A stretch of DNA of 64,000 nt from assembly GCA_007121455.1 (NCBI GenBank), contig SKKN01000004.1, positions 1-64,000 on the forward strand. The letters are read 5' to 3'. The DNA comes from Gemmatimonadota bacterium. GTDB taxonomy: Bacteria > Gemmatimonadota > Gemmatimonadetes > Longimicrobiales > Gaopeijiaceae. A program made the position numbers and the translations under genes. Of the stretch, positions 55,573 to 63,839 are shown piece after piece. Each line of letters opens with the position of its first letter. Within the stretch, counting starts at the first letter, position 1. A model generated the notes under the pieces. It was given only the letters and a program-made list of their open reading frames with translations, was not told the origin of the DNA and ran no database searches.

Positions 55573-55902
55573 GGTTTCTACCGATCCGGGCACCGAGGGA
55601 CGAAGCGGGCCAGGGAAGGATGCTCGGGACGGGCAGAGCCCGGAGGCACCCAAGCCGCTTGCCGAGACTTTCGACGTCGCCTGGAGAGTAGATCGGCCGA
55701 GGGCCCCAGGGCAACTTCGTCTGTGGCCTTCGCCGCTCCACATCAGACCGGAACCCCGACGCAGAAACCGAGCGGAGTGAGCCCTCGCAGCCGCCACTCG
55801 CCCGCAATGGCACCGGGTACGGTGCTTGCAGAACTGGCCTGGAGGACCGCGCCGGCGGTGGGCGCCGGCCGGAATGGAAAAGGAACCGAGGGGAGGACGG
55901 CC
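55573..55902. other. Divergent intergenic region between M14 gene and small membrane protein
   Basis: 330 bases without a gene. It holds one sigma-54-like element (55815-55830) for the plus-strand gene. No promoter is recognised for the M14 gene. Confidence 0.5.
55815..55830 (+). promoter_or_regulatory. Sigma-54-like element upstream of the 165-residue membrane protein
   Basis: GGGTACGGTGCTTGCA has GG-N10-GC, ACG and a perfect TTGCA, with two differences from TGGCACG. The GTG at 55903 is 73 bases downstream. Confidence 0.42.
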
Positions 55903-56400
55903 GTGAACTGGAGGAGGATCTCCCGCCGTGGAACCATCGCAGGCCTGCTCGGGGCCGTGACGGTAGCCGCCTGGTTCCTCCTCGTCGATACGATCCTGCT
56001 GCATCCTTTCTTCACACCCGGTGCGCTCGGCTCCGCACTCTTTCTCGGCGCCACCGACCTCGGCTCCGTCGAGGTGAACCTCTGGACGGTGGGGGGCTAC
56101 ACGGTCTTCCACCTCCTCACCTTCGCAGTGATCGGGTTCGCGGCCTCCGCGTTGATCGAGAAGGCGGAGCAGAAGCCGTACGTGGTTCTGGCTGGACTGC
56201 TCGTCGGTGTGGTGATCCTGGCGTTTTTCCTGGGGCTCCTGACAATCCTTGCCGAGTTCCTCCTCGGAGCCCTGACCTGGTGGGCGATCGCGGTGGGAAG
56301 CCTTCTCGGCGCCCTGGCGATGGGCCTCTACCTCTGGGAGCGAGACCCGAAACTGGAAGAGGCCGTGGAAAAGGACCCCTTCCGCAAGCGCCACACCTGA
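55903..56400 (+). CDS. Four-helix membrane protein of unknown function
   Basis: 165 residues from a GTG that follows GGGAGGACGGCC. Helices are GTIAGLLGAVTVAAWFLLVDTI, VGGYTVFHLLTFAVIGFAASALIE, VVLAGLLVGVVILAFFLGLLTIL and LTWWAIAVGSLLGALAMGLYLWE. The TM1 region has RGTIAGLLGA-x-AAWFL-DT as in some conserved small membrane proteins of soil bacteria. A charged tail (RDPKLEEAVEKDPFRKRH) ends it. No family is known to me. Confidence 0.75.
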   Translation: MNWRRISRRGTIAGLLGAVTVAAWFLLVDTILLHPFFTPGALGSALFLGATDLGSVEVNLWTVGGYTVFHLLTFAVIGFAASALIEKAEQKPYVVLAGLLVGVVILAFFLGLLTILAEFLLGALTWWAIAVGSLLGALAMGLYLWERDPKLEEAVEKDPFRKRHT

Positions 56401-56412
56401 TCGCGAAGTCGG

Positions 56413-56505
56413 CCTCGACGGGTCAGCCGCCCTCGACGGGTCAGCCGCCCTCGAGGGGTCACTCGGCGTTGAGGGTCAGCCGCCTCCCACTCAGCCGCCT
56501 CCCAC
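56413..56505. repeat. Two short tandem repeats at the 3' end of the TPR lipoprotein gene
   Basis: An 18-bp unit CCTCGACGGGTCAGCCGC occurs twice perfectly (56413-56448) and a third, diverged copy follows (56449-56466). Next, a 15-bp unit TCAGCCGCCTCCCAC occurs twice perfectly (56476-56505); the second copy contains the TPR gene's stop, and the first copy adds a second in-frame stop four codons later. Confidence 0.75.
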
Positions 56506-58125
56506 CCGTTGAAGCGCGTCCGCCGCACCTTCGCGTCCCGGGTCGGCGTCCGCCGCCAACTCGGCCAGCTCCTCGTGGTAGCGGAGAGCCACCCCCTCCT
56601 CCCCCGCGGCTTCCGCCGCGCGAGCAGCTCCCAGAAGGCTGTGATACCGCCGAGGCCACGTGTCGAGGGAGGTCGAATAGGCTTCCAACGCTTCATCCGG
56701 ACGGTCGGCCTCGAGAAGGAGGTCTCCATGGAGTTCGTACGCCGGTTGCAACGCACCGGGGGTCACCGGGTGCTTCTCCATCTCCCCCTCGAGCTCCGCC
56801 GCGGCGGCCATCTCCCGAACTGCGTCCTCGGAACGCCCTTCCGCGAGCGCGATCCACGCGTACACGCTCCTACGCTGGACCTCGATCTGCTGTGCCCAGT
56901 ATGCATCTTCCGCCGCGATCGCAGCGTCAGCGAGCTCGCTCAACCGCTCCATCGCGGCGCGAGCCGTCTCGAGGTCTCCGGAGCGAGCTGCCCCGAGGCC
57001 GCGGGCGAAGTGGCTCATCGCCTCGGCGCCCGGGAATTCGTCCCAGGGGAAGGCGGCGGGCACCCGATCGTCCAGTCGAGCCGCTTCTTCCCATTCCCTC
57101 CGCTCCACGTGCCATCGGGCCGGAATCGCCGCGAGGGCGTAGGCGCTGATGAATGTCGGCTGGTAGTTCTCGAACTGCCGAAGCTCCTCGAGCACCTCCC
57201 ACGCCCGCTCGTCTTCCCCTCGCTGGAGAAAGCCGTACATGAGGTAGTCGAGAGCGTGCGGGTGATGATGGGACACATACTCGCCGGCGGGTGACTCGAG
57301 AGCAGCGTCGGCCGATCGCCGATTCCATTCGATCACATCCTCCCACTCCCCGAGCCGAACGTAGATATGGCTCGGCATATGGAGGGCGTGCGGGACGGAG
57401 GGAGCGATCTGGTCGTACGTATGGGCGAACTCGATTCCGCCTTCCGCCCGCCCCTCCACGTCATGGACGTGGATGGAGTAGTGGATCGCACCGGGATGTT
57501 CCGGTTCCGCTTGATACACCCCCTCGAGAATCGATGCAACTCGGTCCTGACGTCCCCCGTCCGCAGGATCGAGCGCGAGATGAGCGAGCGCATAGAGGGA
57601 TGCGGCCTCCTGGTCCTCCGGGAATTCCCGGTGAAGCTCCTCCATCGCGGCTTCCCATCGCTGGAGACGGGAGGCGTACCCGGCTTCCATCTCCTCGTAG
57701 AAGGAGAGGGCGGCCCGTGCGTAGGCCCGCTCCCGTTCGCTTGCCGGCTCGAGCTCGACGGCGTGCTCCGCGGCGGCGCGTCCTCTCTCGAGAGCCTCCG
57801 GACCGGGCTCACCCGGCCAGAGCGGCTGGAACTGGGTCATCGCGATCCCCCAGTGTGCCATGGCACAGTCCTCCTCCACCCGCGCGGCTTCGGAAAATCC
57901 CTCCTCGGCCTCCACGTACATCATGTGATGGAGGAGGGCGAGCGCCCGGTCGAGGTGGACCTGCGCCTCAGCGGAGCAGGAGGTCGGAAAGTCGACCGCT
58001 CCGAGCGAGGTGTCGCCGTCCGACTCGAAGGGCTCCTCGGGGCCGCACCCCACGAGGATCAGCGCGCCGAGGAGCGGGAATGCGAGCGTTGCCCGCAGCG
58101 CGGGACGAAAATCATGGAAACGCAT
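56491..58125 (-). CDS. Lipoprotein with tetratricopeptide repeats
   Basis: 544 residues. The signal peptide ends LGALILVGCGPEE, a lipobox. The repeats start at about 55 (CSAEAQVHLDRALALLHHMMYVEAEEGFSEAARVEEDCAMAHWGIAMTQFQPLW) and continue to DEALEAYSTSLDTWPRRYHSLLGAARAAEAAGEEGVALRYHEELAELAADADPGREGAADALQ. It shares the CAMxxWG and HxMPSHIYxRLGxWEDxI blocks with the 52279 gene, so the two are paralogues in opposite orientation. No function is known. Follows the methyltransferase by 69 bases on the same strand. Confidence 0.87.
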   Translation of the reverse strand: MRFHDFRPALRATLAFPLLGALILVGCGPEEPFESDGDTSLGAVDFPTSCSAEAQVHLDRALALLHHMMYVEAEEGFSEAARVEEDCAMAHWGIAMTQFQPLWPGEPGPEALERGRAAAEHAVELEPASERERAYARAALSFYEEMEAGYASRLQRWEAAMEELHREFPEDQEAASLYALAHLALDPADGGRQDRVASILEGVYQAEPEHPGAIHYSIHVHDVEGRAEGGIEFAHTYDQIAPSVPHALHMPSHIYVRLGEWEDVIEWNRRSADAALESPAGEYVSHHHPHALDYLMYGFLQRGEDERAWEVLEELRQFENYQPTFISAYALAAIPARWHVERREWEEAARLDDRVPAAFPWDEFPGAEAMSHFARGLGAARSGDLETARAAMERLSELADAAIAAEDAYWAQQIEVQRRSVYAWIALAEGRSEDAVREMAAAAELEGEMEKHPVTPGALQPAYELHGDLLLEADRPDEALEAYSTSLDTWPRRYHSLLGAARAAEAAGEEGVALRYHEELAELAADADPGREGAADALQRVGGG

Positions 58126-58194
58126 GTGCTCCCTCCTGATGTGCCTGTGGATTTCCCGTCGTTCGGTGCCGGGTCCTGATGCTCGACCCTCGGT

Positions 58195-58977
58195 TCAGTC
58201 GCGTCGCGCCCGGAAGACGACCGACTCCGCACCGAAGGAGGCGGCAAGCCGACGGGTCTCGTTGCTCGGGCTGTGTGCGAAATAGTCGAGGTGTGTGAGA
58301 ACCTCGATCTCCGAGAACCCCACCTCCTGGAAGTACGAGATATACTCGCTCTCCCTCGTCGCCCCGACAATGCATTCAGCCCAGAGCTCCGGTTTGCTCC
58401 GACACGCATCCGAAGGCGTCTCGGCGAGGACGATGTCCGAGACCTGGGCCCAGCCGCCCGGCCGGAGGACTCGATGAATCTCGCGTACGGCCTTTGGCTT
58501 GTCGGGAACGAGATTCAGAACGCCGTTCGTCGTCACGATGTGCACGGAACCATCCGGCAAGGGAATCTGCTCGGCCGTCCCCCCGATGACCCGCACGTTT
58601 CGCACACCCATCTCGGCAGCGTTCTCGACGAGCCGCTGTCGCATGGCCTGGGTCATGTCGAGCCCCACCACCTCGCCGGTGGGACCTACGAAGCTGCTCG
58701 CGATGAGCGCGTCTGTCCCGGAGCCCGAACCGATGTCCAGGACCACGTCCCCTTCCCGGATCACATCCGCTGCGAAAGGAAATCCCACCCCGGCGAACGA
58801 TGCAAGGGCCTTCTCGGGAATCCGGTCCAGCAACTCAGCGGGATACCCCTCCAGCTCACACGCCCGTCGCCCCGTCGCGAAGTGGAATCCCCGCTCCGGC
58901 TCGCGGGCCACTTCCGTGTACATTCTCCGTACGGCGTCGAGGATGACCTCTCTCTGGTCCGAGGTGATGACCACCAT
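58195..58977 (-). CDS. SAM-dependent methyltransferase, ArsM-like
   Basis: 260 residues. Class I fold: SAM loop VVLDIGSGSGTDALIAS, VVGLDMTQAMRQRLVENA, NVRVIGGTAEQIPLPDGSVHIVTTNGVLNLVPDKPKAVREIHRVLRPGGW. Overall order resembles arsenite methyltransferase, with a cysteine in ELWAECIVGA as in ArsM, but the ArsM GCGNP segment is FAGVGFPF here, so arsenite methylation is doubtful. Substrate unknown. It begins 55 bases downstream of the anti-sigma gene on the same strand, so it may belong to the sigma-factor operon. Confidence 0.82.
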   Translation of the reverse strand: MVVITSDQREVILDAVRRMYTEVAREPERGFHFATGRRACELEGYPAELLDRIPEKALASFAGVGFPFAADVIREGDVVLDIGSGSGTDALIASSFVGPTGEVVGLDMTQAMRQRLVENAAEMGVRNVRVIGGTAEQIPLPDGSVHIVTTNGVLNLVPDKPKAVREIHRVLRPGGWAQVSDIVLAETPSDACRSKPELWAECIVGATRESEYISYFQEVGFSEIEVLTHLDYFAHSPSNETRRLAASFGAESVVFRARRD

Positions 58978-59032
58978 GGTTCGCTCCGGTCGAATACGAG
59001 TAGGTGCGAAAATACGGCTCCGACGCGTCCGC

Positions 59033-59299
59033 TCAAGACTCCGAAGCCCGACGTCCGAGGAGCGTGCGGATCCTCTCCTCGAACTCCCTGGGCACCTCGT
59101 CGAGCACCAGGCCGCGCTGGATCCGTTCCTTCAGACGCCGTTCGAACTCCGCCCGCGAGAAGCAACTCCGGCATCGCTCCAGATGCCGCTCCATTTCATC
59201 GCGTCCGGTTCGGTCCAGCTCCTGATCGAGGTAGGCCGCCAGACGCTCCAATGCCTCCTCGCAATCGATCGGCTCGCGGTCACTCGTCCGTGCATTCAT
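59033..59299 (-). CDS. Anti-sigma factor with zinc-finger (ZAS) domain
   Basis: 88 residues. CEEALERLAAYLDQELDRTGRDEMERHLERCRSCFSRAEFERRLKERI has the ZAS motif H-x3-C-x2-C (HLERCRSC) plus an upstream cysteine, typical of zf-HC2 anti-sigma proteins. There is no membrane helix, so it is cytoplasmic and may respond to redox changes. Its ATG overlaps the sigma-factor stop by four bases. Confidence 0.9.
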   Translation of the reverse strand: MNARTSDREPIDCEEALERLAAYLDQELDRTGRDEMERHLERCRSCFSRAEFERRLKERIQRGLVLDEVPREFEERIRTLLGRRASES

Positions 59300-59955
59300 T
59301 CGAGCAATCCTCGGACTCGGGCCTCGGGCTCCTTCAGGCCCCGTTCGACGGCGTGATTCCAGAGTGCCTCCTGGAGGCGGGAACGTGCCCGGGCGAGGCG
59401 GGAACGCACGGTTCCCACCGGCAGTTCCAGTACCTCGGCGACCTCCGCGTACGAAAAGCCCTGCACGTCCGCCAGGACCACGACGACGCGGTGGTGCTCC
59501 GGGAGGCCGTTGACTGCTCGCTCGAGATCCTCCTCGAGAAGGGTGTTCAGAAACTCCTGCTCCGGGTTTCCCCACCAGAGCAGGAAGGGCTGATGGAGCC
59601 GTTCGAAGAGCGAGAACGAGGCATCCTCCTCACCTTCTCCGGAGAGGGAGATCTCATGCGGACGCGCATGCCGCCTTCGACGCTCGCTGAGGAAGCAGTT
59701 CCTGAGGATGCGGAAGAGCCATCCCCGCAGCCGGTCTCGCTCGCGAAGGTCGGCGCGGCGTTCCCAGGCTCGAGCGACGGCGTCAGCGACCAGGTCCTCC
59801 GCGTCGGCGCGGCTGGCCGCCATCGAAAGCGCCCCGCTGAGGAGGGCCGGGAGGAGGTCGAGCACCGCCTCCGCGAACCAGGTCTCCTCCTCGTTTCCAT
59901 GCCGCTTGCACATCGCTTCGTCCGTGCTCCCCTCTGGCGCTCGTCGGATCGACAC
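59296..59955 (-). CDS. ECF-type RNA polymerase sigma factor
   Basis: 219 residues. Region 2 is ADAEDLVADAVARAWERRADLRERDRLRGWLFRILRNCFLSERRRR and region 4 is LEDLERAVNGLPEHHRVVVVLADVQGFSYAEVAEVLELPVGTVRSRLARARSRLQEAL. A long linker (ARPHEISLSGEGEEDASFSLFERLHQPF) lies between. It is paired with the overlapping anti-sigma gene. Start is a GTG at 59955; an in-frame ATG at 59913 is possible. Confidence 0.93.
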   Translation of the reverse strand: MSIRRAPEGSTDEAMCKRHGNEEETWFAEAVLDLLPALLSGALSMAASRADAEDLVADAVARAWERRADLRERDRLRGWLFRILRNCFLSERRRRHARPHEISLSGEGEEDASFSLFERLHQPFLLWWGNPEQEFLNTLLEEDLERAVNGLPEHHRVVVVLADVQGFSYAEVAEVLELPVGTVRSRLARARSRLQEALWNHAVERGLKEPEARVRGLLE

Positions 59956-60045
59956 CGCCTTCTATGTTAGTGACGCGGCGACCGACGAAAGAGTTCCACA
60001 TGAGTGCGCCGAATGCCCATTTCACATCCCGAGCACGGAGGAGCC

Positions 60046-60666
60046 ATGCCCGACCATGCACCCAGCCCGGAGGAGCACCGGCCCCCCCCTGTGGCCTACG
60101 AGAAGGCGAATACGGAACTCGGGATGTCACCGGCGAGGCACCGCAGGGGATCGCCTGGCGACGTCATCCGGTACGGAGTGGGGACGTCCCGATTCGGGCC
60201 CCTCCTGATCGCGGCAACGGAGAGGGGAATCTGTTCCGTGAGCCTGGGTCATCCCCGGGAACGGCTGATCCTGGAGCTTGAAGGAGAGTTTCCCCGCGCG
60301 GTTCTCAGGGAAGCCCCTGAAGCGTTCGCGCCATGGCTCGAGGTAATTGTGGATCATCTCGCCGACCCCTGCCCAGGACTGGACCTGCCCGTCGACCTCA
60401 CGGGAACCGAATTCCAGATCCGGGTCTGGCGGGCGCTCCGCGAGATCCCGGACGGGGAGACTCGGTCCTACCGCCAGGTGGCGGAGTCGATCGGACGACC
60501 TTCGGCGGCCCGGGCGGTGGCCCACGCGTGCGCCACGAACAAAGTCGCCCTGATCGTGCCCTGCCACCGGGTGGTTCGGGAAGATGGCCGGCCCAGTGGA
60601 TACCGGTGGGGCATCGAAGTCAAGCGGGAGTTGCTGCGCCGGGAGCGAAAACAGAAGCACCGATGA
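60046..60666 (+). CDS. ogt: Methylated-DNA-protein-cysteine methyltransferase
   Basis: 206 residues. The acceptor Cys173 lies in VPCHRVVRED and the helix-turn-helix in TRSYRQVAESIGRPSAARAVAHACATNKVALIVPCHRV. It repairs O6-alkylguanine by transferring the alkyl to the cysteine. The N-terminal 40 residues are Pro/Glu-rich and unrelated to Ada. GGAGGAGCC precedes the ATG. Divergent from the sigma-factor gene. Confidence 0.95.
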   Translation: MPDHAPSPEEHRPPPVAYEKANTELGMSPARHRRGSPGDVIRYGVGTSRFGPLLIAATERGICSVSLGHPRERLILELEGEFPRAVLREAPEAFAPWLEVIVDHLADPCPGLDLPVDLTGTEFQIRVWRALREIPDGETRSYRQVAESIGRPSAARAVAHACATNKVALIVPCHRVVREDGRPSGYRWGIEVKRELLRRERKQKHR

Positions 60667-60707
60667 ACCCAGAGCCCGTTCCCGAGTGAAGCGGGGGGTC
60701 GGACGCG

Positions 60708-60723
60708 CGGTCCAATCGTTGCA
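60708..60723 (+). promoter_or_regulatory. Weak sigma-54-like element upstream of the NmrA-like gene
   Basis: CGGTCCAATCGTTGCA has GG-N10-GC and a perfect TTGCA but a poor -24 box. The ATG at 60795 is 72 bases downstream. Confidence 0.32.
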
Positions 60724-60794
60724 GTCGAATCCGGGGAGAACGTATGCTGCGGAGCAGGTGGCACGCACGCGACCTCAACTGAATAGGAGGCCCC

Positions 60795-61682
60795 ATGAGC
60801 TCGTCTCAGCCGACCATCCTCGTGACCGGAGCCACAGGGAAGCAGGGCGGGGCCGTCGCGCGTCATCTGCTTGCAAGCGGGAGCTTCGAGGTGCGTGCGC
60901 TCACGCGGGATGCTGGGAAATCCGCGGCCCGCGAGTTGAGTGGAGCAGGAGCCGAGGTCGTGCAGGGGGACCTCGACGACCGGGCGTCGCTGGACCGGGC
61001 GCTGGACGGTGTCGCCGGCGTGTTCTCGGTGCAGAACTTCTGGGAGACCGGGTACCAGAGCGAAGTGGATCAGGGGGTGAGGCTGGCCGACGCGGCCAAG
61101 TCCGCGAACGTCGAGCATTTCGTCTACTCCTCCGTCGGAAGCGCACACCGCGATACCGGTCTCGAACACTTCGAGAGCAAGTGGAGGATCGAGGGCCACA
61201 TCCGCGAGATCGATCTTCCCTACACGATCTTCCGGCCGGTCTTCTTCATGGACAACTGGGAAGCTCCAATGCTGCGCGACTCGATCCTGGAGGGGGCGCT
61301 CGCGCAGCCCTTGAGTCCGGACCGGCCGTTCCAGCAGGTAGCCGTCGACAACGTGGGGGCGTTCGCGGCCCTCGCGTTCGGGAACCGGGAGGAGTGGCTC
61401 GGTCGGGAGCTGGATCTGGCGGGTGACGACCGCCCGATGCCGGAGATCGCGGAAGCCTTCTCCGCCGCCATCGGCCGGACGGTGTCCTACGTCCGGGTGT
61501 CCTGGGAGGACTTCCTCGCCGCCGCCGGGGAGGAGTACCACAAGATGTACCGCTGGTTCGAGGAGGTGGGTTACGACGCGAACATCGCGGAACTGCGCCG
61601 GATCCATCCGGGGCTCACGTCTTTCGACGAGTACCTGAAAGCCGCCCGATGGTCCGAAGGTGGGCCTTCCGGGGACGCATGA
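60795..61682 (+). CDS. NmrA/HSCARG-like NAD(P)-binding protein
   Basis: 295 residues. Rossmann motif TGATGKQGGAVARHLL, EVRALTRDAGKSAARELS, GVFSVQNFWETGYQSEVDQGVRLADAAKSANVEHFVYSSVGSAHRDTGLEHFESKWRIEGHI and FRPVFFMDN. It is a redox-sensing or reductase member of the atypical SDRs, without the Tyr-x-x-x-Lys dyad at the usual place. AATAGGAGGCCCC precedes the ATG. Convergent with mgtE. Confidence 0.92.
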   Translation: MSSSQPTILVTGATGKQGGAVARHLLASGSFEVRALTRDAGKSAARELSGAGAEVVQGDLDDRASLDRALDGVAGVFSVQNFWETGYQSEVDQGVRLADAAKSANVEHFVYSSVGSAHRDTGLEHFESKWRIEGHIREIDLPYTIFRPVFFMDNWEAPMLRDSILEGALAQPLSPDRPFQQVAVDNVGAFAALAFGNREEWLGRELDLAGDDRPMPEIAEAFSAAIGRTVSYVRVSWEDFLAAAGEEYHKMYRWFEEVGYDANIAELRRIHPGLTSFDEYLKAARWSEGGPSGDA

Positions 61683-61716
61683 GGAAGCCGGGACCCCCTA
61701 CGCAGTACGCAGCCTC

Positions 61717-63087
61717 CTACAGGAGCGCTCTGAGGAGCCAGGTCGCCAGACCGAAATAGATCAACAGGCCCGAGACGTCCTTGATCGTGGTGATGAAGGG
61801 GTCGGCCACCGCGGCGGGATCTTTCCCGGCCTTGTGCGCAAGCCAGGGCACGGCAAAGCCCACGACGCTGGCGATCGTGCACGTGGCGACCATACTGAGG
61901 AAGATCACCAATCCGAGCTCCGGAATCCCCTGCCAGAGCCAGGCCGCGCCCCCGCCCACCACACCGACGATGAGCCCGACCGACAGGCCCGTTCGCCCTT
62001 CACGCCAGACGTGGCGCCAGACGTTCTGCGCACTGATGTGCCCCAGAGCGAACCCCCGGACGAAAATCGTCGACGCCTGAGTGCCGACGTTTCCGCCCAT
62101 GTCCATGATGACCGGAATGAAGAAGGCGAGAATGACGATCGACTCGAGCGTATCCTCGAACTGGCCCACGACGCCTCCGGCCATGAGCCCTCCCCCCAGC
62201 GCCACCAGAAGCCAGGGCAAGCGGAGCTTGAGGACCTTGGGTAGCGAAGCTTCCAGGATCGTGGCCGACCGGCCCAGCTCCTCCTCCGACCAGGAGATTC
62301 CCGCAAGCCGGTACATGTCTTCCGTGAACTCACCCTCCGCCACATCCATGACGTCGTCGTGCGTCACGATCCCGAGCATGAGCCCATCGCCATCGACTAC
62401 CGGGAGGACCGGCAGGTCGTAACGCTCCATCACCCTCACCGCCTCCTCACGGTCGTCGGAGGCGTTCAGCGTGATTACCGGTCCTCGAACGAGATCGGCG
62501 ATCAGCGAGCCCGACTCTGCCATCAGAAGGCGACGAAGGCCCACGGCATCCAGGAGACGGCCATCCTTTTCGGCCACGTAGACGATGTTCACCGTCTCGT
62601 ACTCTTCCGCCCGTGAACGGACGTGTTCGAGCGCCTCCTCCACGGTTCGATCGGGACGGACCATGACGTAGTCCGGGGTCATCAGCCGCCCGACGCTTTC
62701 GTCCGGATATCCGAGAAGCCATCGAGCCTCCCTCAGCTCCTCCCGGGGCAGGGTATCCAGCAGGTGGCGCACCACCTCCGCCGGGAGCTCCTCCAGGAGC
62801 CGGGTGCGGTCGTCCGGCTCCATCCCGCTCAGGACCTCCCGAGTCTCCCCATCCGTGAGCGCTTCCATCAGCTCGTCTCTCGCGGACGGTGGAAGATGAG
62901 TGAAGACCTGCCCTGCGAGCTCCCGTGGCAGGGCGCGGAAGAACAGGATACGGTTCGTCTTGTCCTTTTCCACGAGGAGATCGGCGAGCTCCGCAGGCGG
63001 CCACTCCGACACCAGCTCCTCGATCTCCTGCCAGTTCCGATTGGCCACGAGCCGGCGCAGCTCGTCGAAGAGCTCCGAGTGGGTCAT
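61717..63087 (-). CDS. mgtE: MgtE magnesium transporter
   Basis: 456 residues. N domain (1-130) with LPRELAGQVFTHLPPSARDELMEALTDGE and LLEELPAEVVRHLLDTLPREELRE, two CBS domains (GRLMTPDYVMVRPDRTVEEALEHVRSR; VITLNASDDREEAVRVMERYDLPVLPVVDGDGLMLGIVTHDDVMDVAEGE), then five helices with RLPWLLVALGGGLMAGGVVGQFE, the pore-lining MDMGGNVGTQASTIFVRGFALGHI and ISMA-like loops. A Mg2+ channel gated by cytoplasmic Mg2+. The ATG overlaps the stop of the upstream gene by four bases. Confidence 0.95.
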   Translation of the reverse strand: MTHSELFDELRRLVANRNWQEIEELVSEWPPAELADLLVEKDKTNRILFFRALPRELAGQVFTHLPPSARDELMEALTDGETREVLSGMEPDDRTRLLEELPAEVVRHLLDTLPREELREARWLLGYPDESVGRLMTPDYVMVRPDRTVEEALEHVRSRAEEYETVNIVYVAEKDGRLLDAVGLRRLLMAESGSLIADLVRGPVITLNASDDREEAVRVMERYDLPVLPVVDGDGLMLGIVTHDDVMDVAEGEFTEDMYRLAGISWSEEELGRSATILEASLPKVLKLRLPWLLVALGGGLMAGGVVGQFEDTLESIVILAFFIPVIMDMGGNVGTQASTIFVRGFALGHISAQNVWRHVWREGRTGLSVGLIVGVVGGGAAWLWQGIPELGLVIFLSMVATCTIASVVGFAVPWLAHKAGKDPAAVADPFITTIKDVSGLLIYFGLATWLLRALL

Positions 63088-63839
63088 GTCTCGCCTCCAA
63101 CTCCGAAGATGCGGCCCGACACGAACTGCACCCCCGCGGTGAACCGGGCCCCCCGCTCACCCTCCTCCAGGTGTCCACCCCAACTCAGGTCGATCTCGAT
63201 GCCCGCGTCCGGGAGGTGAATGCGCACTCCGCTTTGGTACTCGGGTCGGGCGCTGCCCTCTTCGGACAGCTCTCCTATCGCGGTCAGATCCGGAAAAAGG
63301 CCGAGATCGGCCCGCACGCCCCAGGTCACCTCATGATCGCCCTCGCCCGGGCCACCGTCCTCCTGACGGTCGGCTCGGTCCCACTGCCACCCTGCGTTTC
63401 CGTGCAGCACCACGAGATCGTCCGAGAGGGAGAGACTCGCCGGGAGGAAGGCATACACGTCCCCGAGCCGCCGCTCCCCGGGGACGGCACTCGGATTCGG
63501 GCCGAGACCCAGAACGATCCCGATGCCCCAATCGTTCGGGGACAGGGACCGGAGCAGGGTCTTTGCCTCGAGGGCGTACGTGGGCTCCCGAGCTCCATCC
63601 CCTTCGTCGACGAAGCCCACGCCTGCCGCAAACTCCCAGTTCGAGATCGGCTGACAGGCAGGGAGGATCCACGACGCGTGACGACCGTGCCACGCCTCGA
63701 GGTGGCATGCCCCCGGATCCACGATCGCAGCGTCGTCCACCACGTATTGCTGGGCGGTCGCCGGAAGAGCGACGCAGAACGCCAGCGCCGCGAAGGCACT
63801 GAAAACCAGGGAGATGCGGCTGAGGAGGACCTTGCGCAT
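63084..63839 (-). CDS. Secreted beta-rich protein upstream of mgtE
   Basis: 251 residues. Signal peptide ends PATAQ. Mature part is a chain of amphipathic strands (WEFAAGVGFVDEGD, TYALEAKTLLRSLSPNDWGIGIVLGLGPNP, GDVYAFLPASLSLSDDLVVLHGNAGWQWDR, VTWGVRADLGLFPDLTAIGELSEEG, QSGVRIHLPDAGIEIDLSWGGHL, ARFTAGVQFVSG), which looks like an outer-membrane beta barrel. It has a Cys pair (GACHLEAW and LPACQP). Its stop overlaps the mgtE ATG by four bases, so the two are translated together. Function unknown; perhaps an outer-membrane porin that serves the transporter. Confidence 0.75.
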   Translation of the reverse strand: MRKVLLSRISLVFSAFAALAFCVALPATAQQYVVDDAAIVDPGACHLEAWHGRHASWILPACQPISNWEFAAGVGFVDEGDGAREPTYALEAKTLLRSLSPNDWGIGIVLGLGPNPSAVPGERRLGDVYAFLPASLSLSDDLVVLHGNAGWQWDRADRQEDGGPGEGDHEVTWGVRADLGLFPDLTAIGELSEEGSARPEYQSGVRIHLPDAGIEIDLSWGGHLEEGERGARFTAGVQFVSGRIFGVGGET

